In this document: piece by piece, positions 7,391-16,301 of the stretch | Numbering within the stretch: position 1 is the first letter of the stretch | How the letters are laid out: each line of letters starts with the position of its first letter | Assembly (NCBI GenBank): GCA_013152325.1 | Contig: JAADGN010000152.1 | Span: 1-44,486 of the forward strand | Length of the DNA stretch: 44,486 bases | Source of the DNA: Chloroflexota bacterium | GTDB taxonomy: Bacteria; Chloroflexota; Anaerolineae; Anaerolineales; Villigracilaceae | Direction: 5' to 3' | Notes under the pieces: generated by a model | What the model saw: the letters and a program-made list of their open reading frames with translations, nothing else | Told to the model about the DNA's origin: nothing | The model's database searches: none | Made by a program: the position numbers and the translations under genes

Positions 7391-7626
7391 TTGGCTTGCC
7401 AAAGATGAACGCCACAAACAAGGATGTCGCGGCACTTAAGCGTGGAGTCTTGTGCGAGGGCCAAACAAACCGCGAACTTACGCTGATCATCGCGAAAAAA
7501 GCCCCGGTCACTTGAAGAACAAGGGGCCGTTCATCGGCCTGCGGTCATTCGGGGACACAGACCGATCACCACAACAAACTTAACGGTAAAATTCCTGGAA
7601 AGGGAATAACCCGGAAACGAGGAGAC

Positions 7627-8046
7627 ATGAAATCTTACCGCAAGGAACTCTGGTTCAACGTCCCCACCCGCCGCGCCTTCATCAATATTACGCCGCAGGT
7701 CAACGAGGCGCTGCGCGAGAGCGGCGTCCGCGAGGGATTGTGTCTGGTAAACGCCATGCACATCACCGCATCGGTCTTCATCAACGATCACGAACGTGGC
7801 CTGCACCAGGACTACGAGAAATGGCTGGAAGGACTCGCCCCGCACGAACCCATCCGCCAGTACCGCCACAACGACACCGGCGAAGACAACGCCGATGCGC
7901 ACCTTAAACGACAGGTCATGGGACGGGAGGTCGTTGTCGCCATCACCGATGGCAAGCTTGATTTCGGCCCCTGGGAGCAAATCTTCTACGGCGAATTCGA
8001 CGGCCGCCGTCGCAAGCGTGTGTTGGTCAAGATCATCGGTGAATGA
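7627..8046 (+). CDS. YjbQ family protein (UPF0047)
   Basis: This 139-residue protein matches the YjbQ/UPF0047 family over its full usual length. The hallmark is the central motif [13 protein letters not shown] followed by the conserved [11 protein letters not shown] stretch, then [22 protein letters not shown] and [19 protein letters not shown] at the end. Family members have been described as having weak thiamine-phosphate-synthase activity; the physiological role is unclear. GAGGAG lies just before the ATG. GC content rises sharply from here on, compared with the ECF region. It appears to be a single-gene unit. Confidence 0.92.
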   Translation: MKSYRKELWFNVPTRRAFINITPQVNEALRESGVREGLCLVNAMHITASVFINDHERGLHQDYEKWLEGLAPHEPIRQYRHNDTGEDNADAHLKRQVMGREVVVAITDGKLDFGPWEQIFYGEFDGRRRKRVLVKIIGE

Positions 8047-8170
8047 TTTGCCATAGCTGGCCCGCCGCCAAGAAATCTCCCTAAATTTGCAAGGGTTCCG
8101 ACATATTTGGTCACCTGCGCCTGGGTATAATGGTCTCAGACTTTATAACTTCGAAAGGATTCGAATCGAA

Positions 8171-9274
8171 ATGCCCGATCCTCGTGTGACCAGACTTGCC
8201 AAAGTGCTGATCCATTACTCGCTGGAGCTAAAAGCCGGTCAGGAACTATTCCTGTGGACATCACCCCTGGCGGACGAACTCAACCTGGCCGTACTCGAAG
8301 AAGCCATAAAAGTTGGCGCACATGTTGATGTTTCGAATGAGATTCCCGGGGCCAAAGAGCTATTCTTCAAATACGCGTCAGACGCGCAACTGGACTATTA
8401 CTCCCCTACCGCCAAGATGCGCGTGGAGACCTTCGATGCCTTGCTGCGCATTGACGCGAAGCACAACACCCGTTCGTTGAGCGGCGTCGACCCAGAGCGC
8501 ATGGCCCGCTACCGCAGCAACTCCTATTCGCAATTTATGAAAACTTATATGGAGCGTACAGCCAAAAAAGAATTGAACTGGGTGATAACCGTCTTTCCCA
8601 CTACCGCGATGGCCCAGGAAGCCGACATGAGTTTGCCCGATTACCGCGAATTCGTCTACGGGGCAGGCATGCTCAACGAAGACGATCCGGTCGCGGTCTG
8701 GCGCGAGGAAGGCAAAAAGCAGCAAAAGCTGATCGACTGGCTCAATGGGCGGAAGCAGGCCGTTCTCAAGGGCGAAAACGTGGACATGACCATGTCCGTC
8801 GAAGGCCGCATTTTTGTCCCTGCGAGTGGCCAGAACAACTTCCCGGATGGCGAGATCTACACCAGTCCCATCGAGGATTCGGCCAACGGCTGGATCCGCT
8901 TCCGCTATCCCGCCATCTATGACGGGCAAGAGATCCACGATATCGAGTTGTGGTTCGAAGATGGCAAAGTGGTCAAGGAAAAAGCCGGTAAAAACCAGGA
9001 GCTGCTGACCGCCCTGCTGGATACCGACGCCGGTTCGCGCTTCTTGGGCGAATGGGGCATCGGCACAAATTACGGCATTCAGCGTTTCACCAAGAACCTG
9101 CTCTTCGACGAAAAGATCGGCGGCACCATCCATCTGGCGGTCGGCGCGGCCATCCTGGAAGCCGGCGGCAAGAACGAATCTGGCCTGCACTGGGATATGA
9201 TCTGCGACATGCACGACGCCGAAGTCACCCTGGATGGCGACCTGTTCTACAAAGACGGCAAACCCGTCATATAA
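8171..9274 (+). CDS. M29-family metallo-aminopeptidase
   Basis: This 367-residue aminopeptidase T-type enzyme removes N-terminal residues from peptides using a two-metal centre. Probable metal ligands are visible in order: the Glu of DGEIYTSP (about residue 237), the Glu of GEWGIGTN, the His of GTIHLAVG, and the His and Asp of SGLHWDMICD (about residue 345). Length is close to the family norm of 370-410. ATG 8171 is chosen over an upstream in-frame start because the MPDPRVTRLAKVLIHYSL N-terminus matches the family and AAGGA lies before it. A TATAAT at 8126-8131 could be its -10 box. The ankyrin gene starts 55 bp later. Confidence 0.9.
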   Translation: MPDPRVTRLAKVLIHYSLELKAGQELFLWTSPLADELNLAVLEEAIKVGAHVDVSNEIPGAKELFFKYASDAQLDYYSPTAKMRVETFDALLRIDAKHNTRSLSGVDPERMARYRSNSYSQFMKTYMERTAKKELNWVITVFPTTAMAQEADMSLPDYREFVYGAGMLNEDDPVAVWREEGKKQQKLIDWLNGRKQAVLKGENVDMTMSVEGRIFVPASGQNNFPDGEIYTSPIEDSANGWIRFRYPAIYDGQEIHDIELWFEDGKVVKEKAGKNQELLTALLDTDAGSRFLGEWGIGTNYGIQRFTKNLLFDEKIGGTIHLAVGAAILEAGGKNESGLHWDMICDMHDAEVTLDGDLFYKDGKPVI

Positions 9275-9329
9275 ACATTTTCGGAGCAGCCCCAGACGAT
9301 CGGCCTGCTCCCGTTTTCGGAGAAACTAC

Positions 9330-10031
9330 GTGACCGACGCCAAGGAATTTTTCGTCGCTATCCAGGAGGGAGACTTTGAGAAGGTGTCCCAAATGCTCGC
9401 AGCCGACTCGACCCTGATCTACGCCCGCGACGTAAAGGGGAACTCGCCTATTCTGGCAGCTGCCTACGCCGGACAGCCTGAAATTGCCAGCCTGTTGGCC
9501 GACCGCACAGTGCTGCTGACCATTTTCGAAGCCGCCGCCATCGGCAAGATCACACACATCATCCGCTTGCTGGCGAAAGACCCGGACCTGGTCAACGCCT
9601 ATGCCCAAGATGGCTCTCAACCGCTCGAACTGGCGGCCTATTTTGGTCACGACGAGATCGTGGACTATCTGCTCAAAGCCGGCGCGTGGGTCAACGCGAC
9701 CGCCAAGAACGACGACCGGGCAATGCCGTTGCACGCGGCAGCTGTCGGCAAACATCTCGAAATTGCCCGCCTGCTGATCGAACACGGCGCCGACCCTAAC
9801 GTTCCCCAGCGGGGCGGTCTGACCCCGCTCCACATCTCTGCCCAAAGCGGGCAGGTCGCCATGCTCAAATTGCTGCTCTTCAACGGCGCTGACTTGAAGG
9901 TCAAGAATAGCGATGGCAAGACGCCGCTCGATCTGGCAATCGCGGCGGAGAATGAAGAAGCCATCGACCTGCTCAAAAGAGGGATTACCAAGCGTTTTCG
10001 CAGCGCACGGAAGACGATCTCCAAAGCCTGA
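9330..10031 (+). CDS. Ankyrin-repeat protein
   Basis: This 233-residue soluble protein consists almost wholly of ankyrin repeats. Clear units are GNSPILAAAYAGQPEIASLL, QPLELAAYFGHDEIVDYLLKAG, MPLHAAAVGKHLEIARLLIEHGADPN, TPLHISAQSGQVAMLKLLL and TPLDLAIAAENEEAIDLL. The basic C-terminus (KRFRSARKTISK) lies outside the repeats. The GTG at 9330 is chosen because GGAG precedes it by 7 bases; longer readings would overlap the aminopeptidase gene. There is no signal peptide, so a cytoplasmic protein-protein interaction role is likely. It probably shares a message with the aminopeptidase upstream and ends at a strong terminator. Confidence 0.88.
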   Translation: MTDAKEFFVAIQEGDFEKVSQMLAADSTLIYARDVKGNSPILAAAYAGQPEIASLLADRTVLLTIFEAAAIGKITHIIRLLAKDPDLVNAYAQDGSQPLELAAYFGHDEIVDYLLKAGAWVNATAKNDDRAMPLHAAAVGKHLEIARLLIEHGADPNVPQRGGLTPLHISAQSGQVAMLKLLLFNGADLKVKNSDGKTPLDLAIAAENEEAIDLLKRGITKRFRSARKTISKA

Positions 10032-10056
10032 CAAGTTATGAGCTGGTTTGTTTGCA

Positions 10057-10090
10057 GCAGGGACAGGGTTTAGACCTGTCCCTGCTTTTT
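10057..10090 (+). terminator. Rho-independent terminator after the ankyrin gene
   Basis: GCAGGGACAGG (10057-10067) pairs exactly with CCTGTCCCTGC (10075-10085) around a 7-base loop, followed by TTTTT. Confidence 0.9.
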
Positions 10091-10167
10091 GCAACCATTT
10101 GGGGGCTATTTCGTATATCATTCACGAAACGCCATCGAATCTTTTCATCACGTGTAAGGAGAATGTT

Positions 10168-11484
10168 ATGTCTCGTGCATATAAATTGCTTACAACCCTG
10201 GCCATCTTCATGCTGCTGGCGCTGGCTGTTGTCCCTTCGGCGCAGGCCTTCGGAGGCCGGGAGGGGGATCGGGTGGTCATCCCCGCTGACGAAGTTGTCG
10301 AAGATGATCTGTATATCGCCGCCGCAGAGATCGTCGTGGACGGCACGATCAAGGGCGACCTGTACGCTGGTGCGCAAAGCGTCACCATCAACGGCACTGT
10401 TGAAGGCGACTTGGTCGTCGGCGCGCAAACTGTCGTTATCAACGGCACGGTCACCGATGACGTGCGCGTCTTTGCCATGGCCATTCAGGTCGGTCCGGAC
10501 GCGGAGATCGGCGACGATCTGCTCTTTGGCGGCGCCAGCCTGGAAACCAGGTCCGGCAGCGCGGTTGGCGGCGACGTGGTCGTCGGCAGCGCACAGGCCC
10601 TGATCGCTGGGGATGTCGCCGGAAACATTCTGGCCGGGACATCCGCGCTGGAACTGAGCGGCTCTGTCGAAGGAGACGTCAGAGCTTATGTTGACGAAGC
10701 GACGGAAGACCGACCGCCGATGTTCTTCGGCCCGCAAACAGGCATTCCCATACCTTCGGTTCCCTCTGGGTTGACGATCTCCGACGAAGCCAGGATCGGC
10801 GGCAGCCTGACGTACACTGCCAACCAAGACTTGAGCATCCCTGCCAATTCCGTGGCAGGAGAGGTCGTGCGCGTAACGCCACAGGTTGGTGGTGAAGGAT
10901 ACGTCCCCCCGACTCCGCCCACCCCTGCCGAATTGGTCGGATTTTGGGCGCTCGACCTGCTGCGCACCATCATCACCTTGATCGCGGTCGGTCTCTTGCT
11001 GGGCTGGCTCTTCCCAACATTGATTAAGGGTGCAGGCGACAAATTGCAAATTCACCCCTGGCCCAGCCTGGGATGGGGCGTGGTCAGCTATGCGGCCTTC
11101 TACTTTACGCTTCTGGTGATTTTGTTCGCCATGGTTCTCGGCGCGATCATCTTCGGCTTCCTGACGTTGGGCGGCCTCAGTTGCACGGTCATCTGGCTGG
11201 GCCTGCTGCTCATATTTGCGCTGATCGTTGGTTTCGTGCTGACCGTCGCCTACGTGACAAAGATCGTCGTTAGCGTGCTGGGCGGCAAGTTGATCCTGGC
11301 CCGCGTCAAACCGGAATTGGTCGATCACAAAGTTTGGCCGCTGGTGGTCGGCGTCGTTGTCCTCGCGACACTGATGAGCATCCCCCCCATCGGCTGGCTG
11401 CTCAAACTGCTGGTCGTTCTGTTCGGTCTGGGCGCATTGTGGCTCTTCGGCCGCGAGAAGACAGCCAAGCAACCAATCGTGTAG
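10168..11484 (+). CDS. Exported bactofilin-like (polymer-forming) membrane protein
   Basis: This 438-residue protein begins with a signal peptide (residues 1-28, ending AQAFGG). A beta-helical region of about 150 residues follows with repeated hexapeptide-like units such as VVDGTIKGDLYAGAQSVTINGTVEGDLVVGAQ. This is the pattern of bactofilin and polymer-forming cytoskeletal domains. A linker with PPTPPTPAEL leads to four or five membrane helices (about residues 260-430) and a basic tail. The beta-helix would lie outside the membrane, unlike classical cytosolic bactofilins, so it may be a cell-surface scaffold. AAGGAG precedes the ATG. It is isolated between two terminators. Confidence 0.75.
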   Translation: MSRAYKLLTTLAIFMLLALAVVPSAQAFGGREGDRVVIPADEVVEDDLYIAAAEIVVDGTIKGDLYAGAQSVTINGTVEGDLVVGAQTVVINGTVTDDVRVFAMAIQVGPDAEIGDDLLFGGASLETRSGSAVGGDVVVGSAQALIAGDVAGNILAGTSALELSGSVEGDVRAYVDEATEDRPPMFFGPQTGIPIPSVPSGLTISDEARIGGSLTYTANQDLSIPANSVAGEVVRVTPQVGGEGYVPPTPPTPAELVGFWALDLLRTIITLIAVGLLLGWLFPTLIKGAGDKLQIHPWPSLGWGVVSYAAFYFTLLVILFAMVLGAIIFGFLTLGGLSCTVIWLGLLLIFALIVGFVLTVAYVTKIVVSVLGGKLILARVKPELVDHKVWPLVVGVVVLATLMSIPPIGWLLKLLVVLFGLGALWLFGREKTAKQPIV

Positions 11485-11497
11485 CAGATTAACTATC

Positions 11498-11585
11498 TGT
11501 CCGAAAATTCGACAGCGGTAACGGCTTTGCGCAGCGCCCTGCAAGGGTCAGTCGTTCAATCGCGGCCGCAAAGATTTTTCGGACA
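11498..11585. repeat. Inverted-repeat unit bounded by TGTCCGAAAA / TTTTCGGACA
   Basis: The 10-bp ends at 11498-11507 and 11576-11585 are exact reverse complements and enclose 68 bases of GC-rich sequence. A related, shorter unit with ends CTGTCCGAAA and TTTTTTGGACAGG lies at 24870-24916. This suggests a dispersed intergenic repeat family. Confidence 0.45.
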
Positions 11586-11594
11586 AGGTCCAAA

Positions 11595-11631
11595 CAAAAA
11601 ACGAGGGCGAAAATCTCGCCCTCGTTTTTTG
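11595..11631. terminator. Bidirectional terminator between convergent genes
   Basis: ACGAGGGCGA (11601-11610) pairs with TCGCCCTCGT (11616-11625). A-rich sequence lies on the left and TTTTTT on the right, so it works for the plus-strand bactofilin-like gene and the minus-strand lipoprotein. Confidence 0.88.
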
Positions 11632-11647
11632 CTGTCTCACGGTTGAG

Positions 11648-12274
11648 CTACGGGCAATGGCGGGTGAAAACGACTTCTTTTACGATTTTCTGGCTGCGCC
11701 CAACCACATCCCCGTATTTGTTGGTGCCGACAAATTGATAGTCCAGCCAGCCGTTCTCGTAACGCAGATCCGGATTCACGTCGAGCGCCGTAAAGACGAT
11801 CGAGTAATTCCCGTTCCCGTCGGGTTCCATTTTCCCGGCATTTGACCAGGTGCTGATCTCGCCGGACAGTTGGTCTTCCATGCGGTAATAGAGGTCTACC
11901 TCGGTAATATAGGGATCGACGCTCGTCAGGCTGAAGGTGATTTCGGTCGGCAGACAATTTAGGGAAAATTTGTCGGCCGAACGGCTGACATTCGTAAATA
12001 CGGTGCCGCCAACGCCCGATTGGGCTGTGGCCGTAGGCAACACTTCGGGCTCGGGCGTGTTGGTCGGGACAGCGGCCGGCATTTCCTGTGTCGGGGTCGG
12101 GGCGGGGGGTTCTGTTGGAATCGCAGTCGGCGATGCCGGCGGCGGCGGCTGTGTAACCTCTACGGGCACCAGCACGGTAATAACAACTGGCGGCGCGGCG
12201 GTCGGCTGGACGGGCGCTACAGCGCCGCAGGCAGACAACACAACCGCAAAGAGCAGAAACAGTATCTTCTTCAT
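11648..12274 (-). CDS. Putative lipoprotein with Pro/Thr-rich linker
   Basis: This 208-residue protein starts with a lipoprotein signal peptide (MKKILFLLFAVVLSACG, lipobox LSAC, modified Cys at about residue 16). A linker of about 65 residues rich in Pro, Thr and Ala (PTEPPAPTPTQEM...) leads to a globular C-terminal domain of about 115 residues with alternating hydrophobic strands (PYITEVDLYYRMEDQ, NYSIVFTALDV). The fold is probably an Ig-like beta-sandwich, but I recognise no family. The domain has two Cys (NCLP and the terminal RHCP) that may form a disulfide. ATG 12274 is chosen because GGAGG lies 6 bases before it. It should be anchored to the outside of the membrane. Confidence 0.82.
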   Translation of the reverse strand: MKKILFLLFAVVLSACGAVAPVQPTAAPPVVITVLVPVEVTQPPPPASPTAIPTEPPAPTPTQEMPAAVPTNTPEPEVLPTATAQSGVGGTVFTNVSRSADKFSLNCLPTEITFSLTSVDPYITEVDLYYRMEDQLSGEISTWSNAGKMEPDGNGNYSIVFTALDVNPDLRYENGWLDYQFVGTNKYGDVVGRSQKIVKEVVFTRHCP

Positions 12275-12472
12275 TACGTACCTCCTTAACTCAAACAAAT
12301 TCTAAGGGTATTTGTGGTATTCCCGCATTGCCCCATTGGAGCTATTCATTTTGGCCCCTTGGGATTTGCCATGACGCGCGTCGGGGCTTTTTCAGGGTCG
12401 CGGCTCGCCAACGGACCGTACGGCGATCGCGGAGAATCTTCCCGAAAAACGGGGGCATCCGTCCGGCCCGTA

Positions 12473-12518
12473 AAATCTGCGGCCCAAAAAAGGCGCTTGG
12501 TTGGGCTTCGGGAAGGCC
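12473..12518. repeat. 46-bp dispersed repeat, copy 1
   Basis: This segment aligns without gaps to 43412-43457. Shared blocks include AAATC-GCGGC and CGCTTGGTTG. It lies in the 300-bp gap 12275-12575 between divergent genes. The gap otherwise shows only a GACGCGCGTC palindrome and the -10 box of the downstream gene. Confidence 0.5.
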
Positions 12519-12563
12519 CCGGGATATGCGTTATGCCCTCCTTTTTAGACAGTTCTTGTCAGG

Positions 12564-12569
12564 TATAAT
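12564..12569 (+). promoter_or_regulatory. -10 box giving a probably leaderless message
   Basis: TATAAT ends only 6 bases before the ATG at 12576, so transcription should start at or next to the start codon. No Shine-Dalgarno sequence is visible. The -35 region (around TTTTTA) is weak. Confidence 0.55.
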
Positions 12570-12575
12570 AAAAAA

Positions 12576-14486
12576 ATGCTAACTCCCGAACAGATTGAAA
12601 CGCGCCTCGAACGCGTTCTTTTAACGGTACAAAAGCCCGGCCGCTATGTGGGCGGAGAATACAACGCCATCACCAAGGATTGGGACAAAACCGAAACCAA
12701 AGTAGCGCTGGTCTTCCCGGACATCTACGATCTGGGCGTCTCGAATATGGGGTTGAAAATTCTCTACGACCAGATCAATCAACGCCCCGACGCGCTGGCC
12801 GAGCGCGCCTACCTGCCCTGGACGGACATGGAAGCCGTCATGCGCGGGCACGGCATCCCGCTTTATGCGCTGGAGAGCAAGCACGCGCTGGCCGATTTCG
12901 ACATCGTCGGATTCACGCTGCCCTACGAGACGCTCTATACCAACACGCTCAACGCCCTCGACCTGGCCGGGATCCCGCTTCGCAGCACGGAACGCGGCGA
13001 GGGGCATCCCCTCATCATCGCGGGCGGACACGCGGCCATGAACCCGGAACCGATGCACGCTTTCATCGACGCGTTCGTCATTGGCGAGGGGGAAGATGTT
13101 ATTCATGAGATTATTGAGACGGTGCAAAAATGCGGCATGTCGTTGCAAGCTGCCGCTTCTCGCAGCGACATACTGAGAGCGCTCGCGAAGATCCCCGGCG
13201 TATACGTCCCCTCGCTTTACGAAGTGACCTATCACGACGATGACACCGTCGCGCAAATTACGCCGCGCGTGCCCGAAGCGCCCGAACAGATCGTCAAACG
13301 GATCGTGGGCAAACTGCCGCCTCCGCCGACGCGCTTTATCGTGCCGAATATCAAGATCGTCCACGACCGCGCCCCGGTGGAGGTGATGCGCGGCTGCACG
13401 CGCGGGTGCAGATTCTGTCATGCGGGCATGACCACGCGCCCCGTCCGCGAGCGAAGCGTGGAGGAAATCCTTGCAGCGGCGGAAGCAGCGATCGACGCGA
13501 CCGGCTTCGAAGAGCTGGCGCTGCTCTCCTTGTCGTCGTCCGACTATACCCACATTGTCGAGCTGGTGGATGCGGTCAGCAAACGGTTTCTCGACCGCAA
13601 GTTGAGCGTTTCGCTGCCCTCCCTGCGCATCGAGTCGGTTTCGGTCGACCTGATGGAAAGCCTGAAAAAACGGCGCACGTCGGGCTTCACGCTCGCCCCC
13701 GAGGCGGCCACCGAGCGGATGCGGCGCATCATCAACAAGTTCATCACCGACGAACAATTGCTGGAAACGGCGCGCCAGATCTACAGCCGCGGCTGGACGA
13801 CGATCAAACTGTATTTCATGATCGGCCATCCTTCGGAAACGCTCGATGACGTCAGGGCCATCGCCGCTCTGTGCAACCGCGTGCTGGACGAGGGCCGCAA
13901 GGTGATCGGACGCAAGGCCAAGGTACATGCCGGTGTGGGGACTTTTGTGCCAAAACCGCATACGCCTTTTCAGTGGGTGGCTTGCGACACGGAGGAGCAG
14001 ATCGAGGCCAAGCAGGAGCTGCTCAGGCGCAACCTGCGCAACCGGAACATTAAACTCTCCTGGACGGATTCGCGCGATACGATGATCGAAGCCTTCCTCA
14101 CGCGCGGCGACCGGCGCATGGCCGAGGTCATTTACAGCGCCTGGCGGAAGGGCGCCAAGTTCGATGCCTGGGGCGACCAGCGCCGCTACGAGGTTTGGAC
14201 GGAGGCCCTTGCTGACAACGGTCTCGACCCGGACTTCTACACCCACCGCCCGCGCCGCGCCGACGAGGTCTTTCCGTGGGAGCATATCTCCACCGCGGTG
14301 AGCAAGAAGTTCCTTTTCCAGGATTTCCGCATGTCGCTGGAGGGCGAAATCCGCGTTGACTGCCGCGAGCAGTGCTACGCCTGCGGCATCCTGCCGACTT
14401 TTGCAGGAATGCGCCGCGAGAATCCGGGCGAGGGCTGGAAGTGCCCTGAAGTAAAGGAAAAGAAGCGGGTGGCGAGTCATGGGTAA
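12576..14486 (+). CDS. B12-binding-domain radical SAM protein (TIGR03960 family)
   Basis: This 636-residue protein has an N-terminal cobalamin-binding-like domain (ALVFPDIYDLGVSNMGLKILYD, about residues 40-190; IIAGGHAAMNPEP) and a central radical SAM domain. The 4Fe-4S cluster motif is CTRGCRFC (C-x3-C-x2-C, about residue 273), followed by LSLSSSDYTHI and FTLAPEAATERMR. The C-terminal part has CREQCYACGI, a second Cys-rich motif. This is the TIGR03960 family, whose reaction is unknown. The next gene, DUF2344, overlaps by 8 bp; the two occur fused or adjacent in many bacteria, so they act together. An RNA-related role has been suggested from context elsewhere. Confidence 0.9.
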   Translation: MLTPEQIETRLERVLLTVQKPGRYVGGEYNAITKDWDKTETKVALVFPDIYDLGVSNMGLKILYDQINQRPDALAERAYLPWTDMEAVMRGHGIPLYALESKHALADFDIVGFTLPYETLYTNTLNALDLAGIPLRSTERGEGHPLIIAGGHAAMNPEPMHAFIDAFVIGEGEDVIHEIIETVQKCGMSLQAAASRSDILRALAKIPGVYVPSLYEVTYHDDDTVAQITPRVPEAPEQIVKRIVGKLPPPPTRFIVPNIKIVHDRAPVEVMRGCTRGCRFCHAGMTTRPVRERSVEEILAAAEAAIDATGFEELALLSLSSSDYTHIVELVDAVSKRFLDRKLSVSLPSLRIESVSVDLMESLKKRRTSGFTLAPEAATERMRRIINKFITDEQLLETARQIYSRGWTTIKLYFMIGHPSETLDDVRAIAALCNRVLDEGRKVIGRKAKVHAGVGTFVPKPHTPFQWVACDTEEQIEAKQELLRRNLRNRNIKLSWTDSRDTMIEAFLTRGDRRMAEVIYSAWRKGAKFDAWGDQRRYEVWTEALADNGLDPDFYTHRPRRADEVFPWEHISTAVSKKFLFQDFRMSLEGEIRVDCREQCYACGILPTFAGMRRENPGEGWKCPEVKEKKRVASHG

Positions 14487-15147
14487 CCCGGAGATACGCC
14501 GCCTTCGCATCACCTTTGCCAAACAGGGCGCATTGCGCTACAGCGGTCATCTCGACCTGCACCGCGTTTTGGTCCGCACCATCCGCCGCGCCAAACTTCG
14601 GCTGGTCTACAGCCAGGGTTTTCACCCGCAGCCAAAAATCCAACTCGCCGCCGCGCTGCCGCTGGGATTTGCCAGCCGCGCCGAGATCATGGATATCTGG
14701 TTGACGGATGCCGCCCGGGACGACCATCAGAAAATGGCGCAGCAGCTACAGGATGCCGCGCCGCCCGGATTAACTATTTTGGATATTCGGGAAGTGGACC
14801 CGCGCGGCCCGACCCTGCAGACGCAGGTCGCCGCGGCGGAGTACGAGGTCACGCTGCTGGACGCGCCGGACGCATCAGACCTGGACCAACGGCTGGCCGC
14901 CGTTATGGACGCCGAGTCCCTGCCCCGTGAGCGGCGCGGCAAAGCCTACGATCTGCGTCCGTTGATTTATGCGCTGCACCTGCTCGAACCCGGCGATGAC
15001 GGGCATCCGCTTCTGTTCATGCGCCTTTCGGCGCGCGGCGGCGCAACGGGACGCCCGGAGGAGATATTGTCGGAGATGAAGATTTCCTTCGAGAACACAC
15101 ACATCGAGCGGACACGCTTGATTTTTGAAGATATATCGGTAGAATAG
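14479..15147 (+). CDS. DUF2344 / TIGR03936 radical SAM partner protein
   Basis: This 222-residue protein has the DUF2344 hallmark at its start: RLRITFAKQGALRYSGHLDLHRVLVRTIRRAKL, then YSQGFHPQPKIQLAAALPLGFASRAEI. The start codon overlaps the end of the radical SAM gene by 8 bp, so translation is coupled. In many genomes the equivalent sequence is fused to the radical SAM protein as one polypeptide; here it is separate. The function is unknown. The C-terminal half is less conserved, but its length (about 220) is normal for the family. Confidence 0.88.
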   Translation: MGNPEIRRLRITFAKQGALRYSGHLDLHRVLVRTIRRAKLRLVYSQGFHPQPKIQLAAALPLGFASRAEIMDIWLTDAARDDHQKMAQQLQDAAPPGLTILDIREVDPRGPTLQTQVAAAEYEVTLLDAPDASDLDQRLAAVMDAESLPRERRGKAYDLRPLIYALHLLEPGDDGHPLLFMRLSARGGATGRPEEILSEMKISFENTHIERTRLIFEDISVE

Positions 15148-15243
15148 AGCCAGTCCACGTCCGGCAGGACGGTGCTCGAACGCGGGCTGATTTTCAACCG
15201 CTGACCTTGCTTAAGTACCGCGACGCCCCACCAAGGAGGAAAA

Positions 15244-16233
15244 ATGCCCTTTCTTACGTCGGTCTTCTTCGGTTTCGTGCCCATGTTCATCTTCGCCTAC
15301 CTGCTCTACTGGTCCGACCGCTATGAGAAGGAACCCAAAGTGCTGCTCGGGGCGGTCTTTTTCTGGGGCGCGCTGATCGCCGCGGGCGGCGCCTTCATCA
15401 TCAACACTGTGTTGGGGCTGGGCGTCTATTTCTTCACCGGCTCCGAGGCCGCCACCGACCTGACGACCGGTTCGGTCATCGCTCCGATTGTGGAAGAGAG
15501 CCTGAAAGGGCTGGCGGTGTTGATCGTCTTCTTGCTCTTCCGCCGCGAGTTCGACTCGGTGCTGGATGGCATCGTCTACGCTGGCATCGTCGCGTTGGGC
15601 TTCGCTGCAACCGAGAATACGTACTACATTTACACGTATGGCTTCCAGGAAAACGGCTGGGGAGGGCTTTGGTTCCTGGTGTTCGTGCGCGTCGTCCTGG
15701 TGGGATGGCAGCACCCGTTCTACACGGCCTTCACTGGCATCGGGCTGGCCGTCGCCCGCCTGAGCCGCTCGGTCTTTGTCAAATTCATCGCGCCGCTGCT
15801 CGGCTTCGGACTGGCGATCTTCACACACAGCGTTCATAACACGCTGGCCTCTTTCCTTAAGGGACTCTCCGGCCTCGCAGTGGGAACGTTCATTGACTGG
15901 GGCGGCTGGTTCTTCATGTTCATCTTTCTTGTCTGGGCCGTTGCCCGCGAGAGAAAACTGCTCAAACAACACTTGAGAGAAGAAGTCTCGCTGGGATTGA
16001 TGACCGCGGGGCAATACCGCACTGCCACGTCCGCTTGGGCGCAGTCCTTCGCCCGGCTGACGGCCATCTTCAACGGGCGTTATAGAGCGACCCAGCGTTT
16101 TTACCAGGTATGCGGTGAACTGGCGCACAAGAAACAGCAATTTGCCACCCTGGGCGATGAGCAGGGAAACGCAGCCATCATCCGGAAATTGCGTACCGAG
16201 TTGGGGCAATTGGCGCCAGGAGCGCAGGCATGA
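15244..16233 (+). CDS. PrsW-family intramembrane metalloprotease
   Basis: This 329-residue membrane protein has about eight hydrophobic segments and carries the PrsW signatures: the EExxK-type motif VEESLKG (about residue 84), ENTYY (about residue 122, after GFAAT), WQHPFYTAFTG (about residue 160) and HSVHN (about residue 198). In the family these Glu and His residues form the active site that cleaves membrane-bound substrates such as anti-sigma factors. A soluble C-terminal tail of about 95 residues follows the last helix. AAGGAGG lies right before the ATG. No anti-sigma gene is nearby, so the substrate is unknown. A terminator follows it, before tRNA-Arg. Confidence 0.88.
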   Translation: MPFLTSVFFGFVPMFIFAYLLYWSDRYEKEPKVLLGAVFFWGALIAAGGAFIINTVLGLGVYFFTGSEAATDLTTGSVIAPIVEESLKGLAVLIVFLLFRREFDSVLDGIVYAGIVALGFAATENTYYIYTYGFQENGWGGLWFLVFVRVVLVGWQHPFYTAFTGIGLAVARLSRSVFVKFIAPLLGFGLAIFTHSVHNTLASFLKGLSGLAVGTFIDWGGWFFMFIFLVWAVARERKLLKQHLREEVSLGLMTAGQYRTATSAWAQSFARLTAIFNGRYRATQRFYQVCGELAHKKQQFATLGDEQGNAAIIRKLRTELGQLAPGAQA

Positions 16234-16239
16234 CCATCA

Positions 16240-16273
16240 CTCCCCGCAGATTCGAGTCCTGCGGGAGGTTTTG
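16240..16273 (+). terminator. Terminator after prsW
   Basis: CCCGCAG (16243-16249) pairs with CTGCGGG (16259-16265), followed by AGGTTTT. The loop ATTCGAGTC resembles a tRNA T-loop, so it may derive from a tRNA T-arm. Confidence 0.65.
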
Positions 16274-16301
16274 AATTCGTGGTAAAATCCCACCCGCAAA
16301 C

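Noticed and set aside
7405-7515. 36-codon open frame with a segment (EGQTNRELTLII) like the start of a LuxR-type helix-turn-helix
   Set aside because: It is too short for a domain, has no ribosome binding site, and the resemblance covers about a dozen residues only. It may be a decayed gene fragment but I cannot support it.
12621-14522. 633-codon minus-strand open frame opposite the radical SAM gene
   Set aside because: Same cause: it mirrors a certain gene and shows an atypical His/Arg-rich composition.
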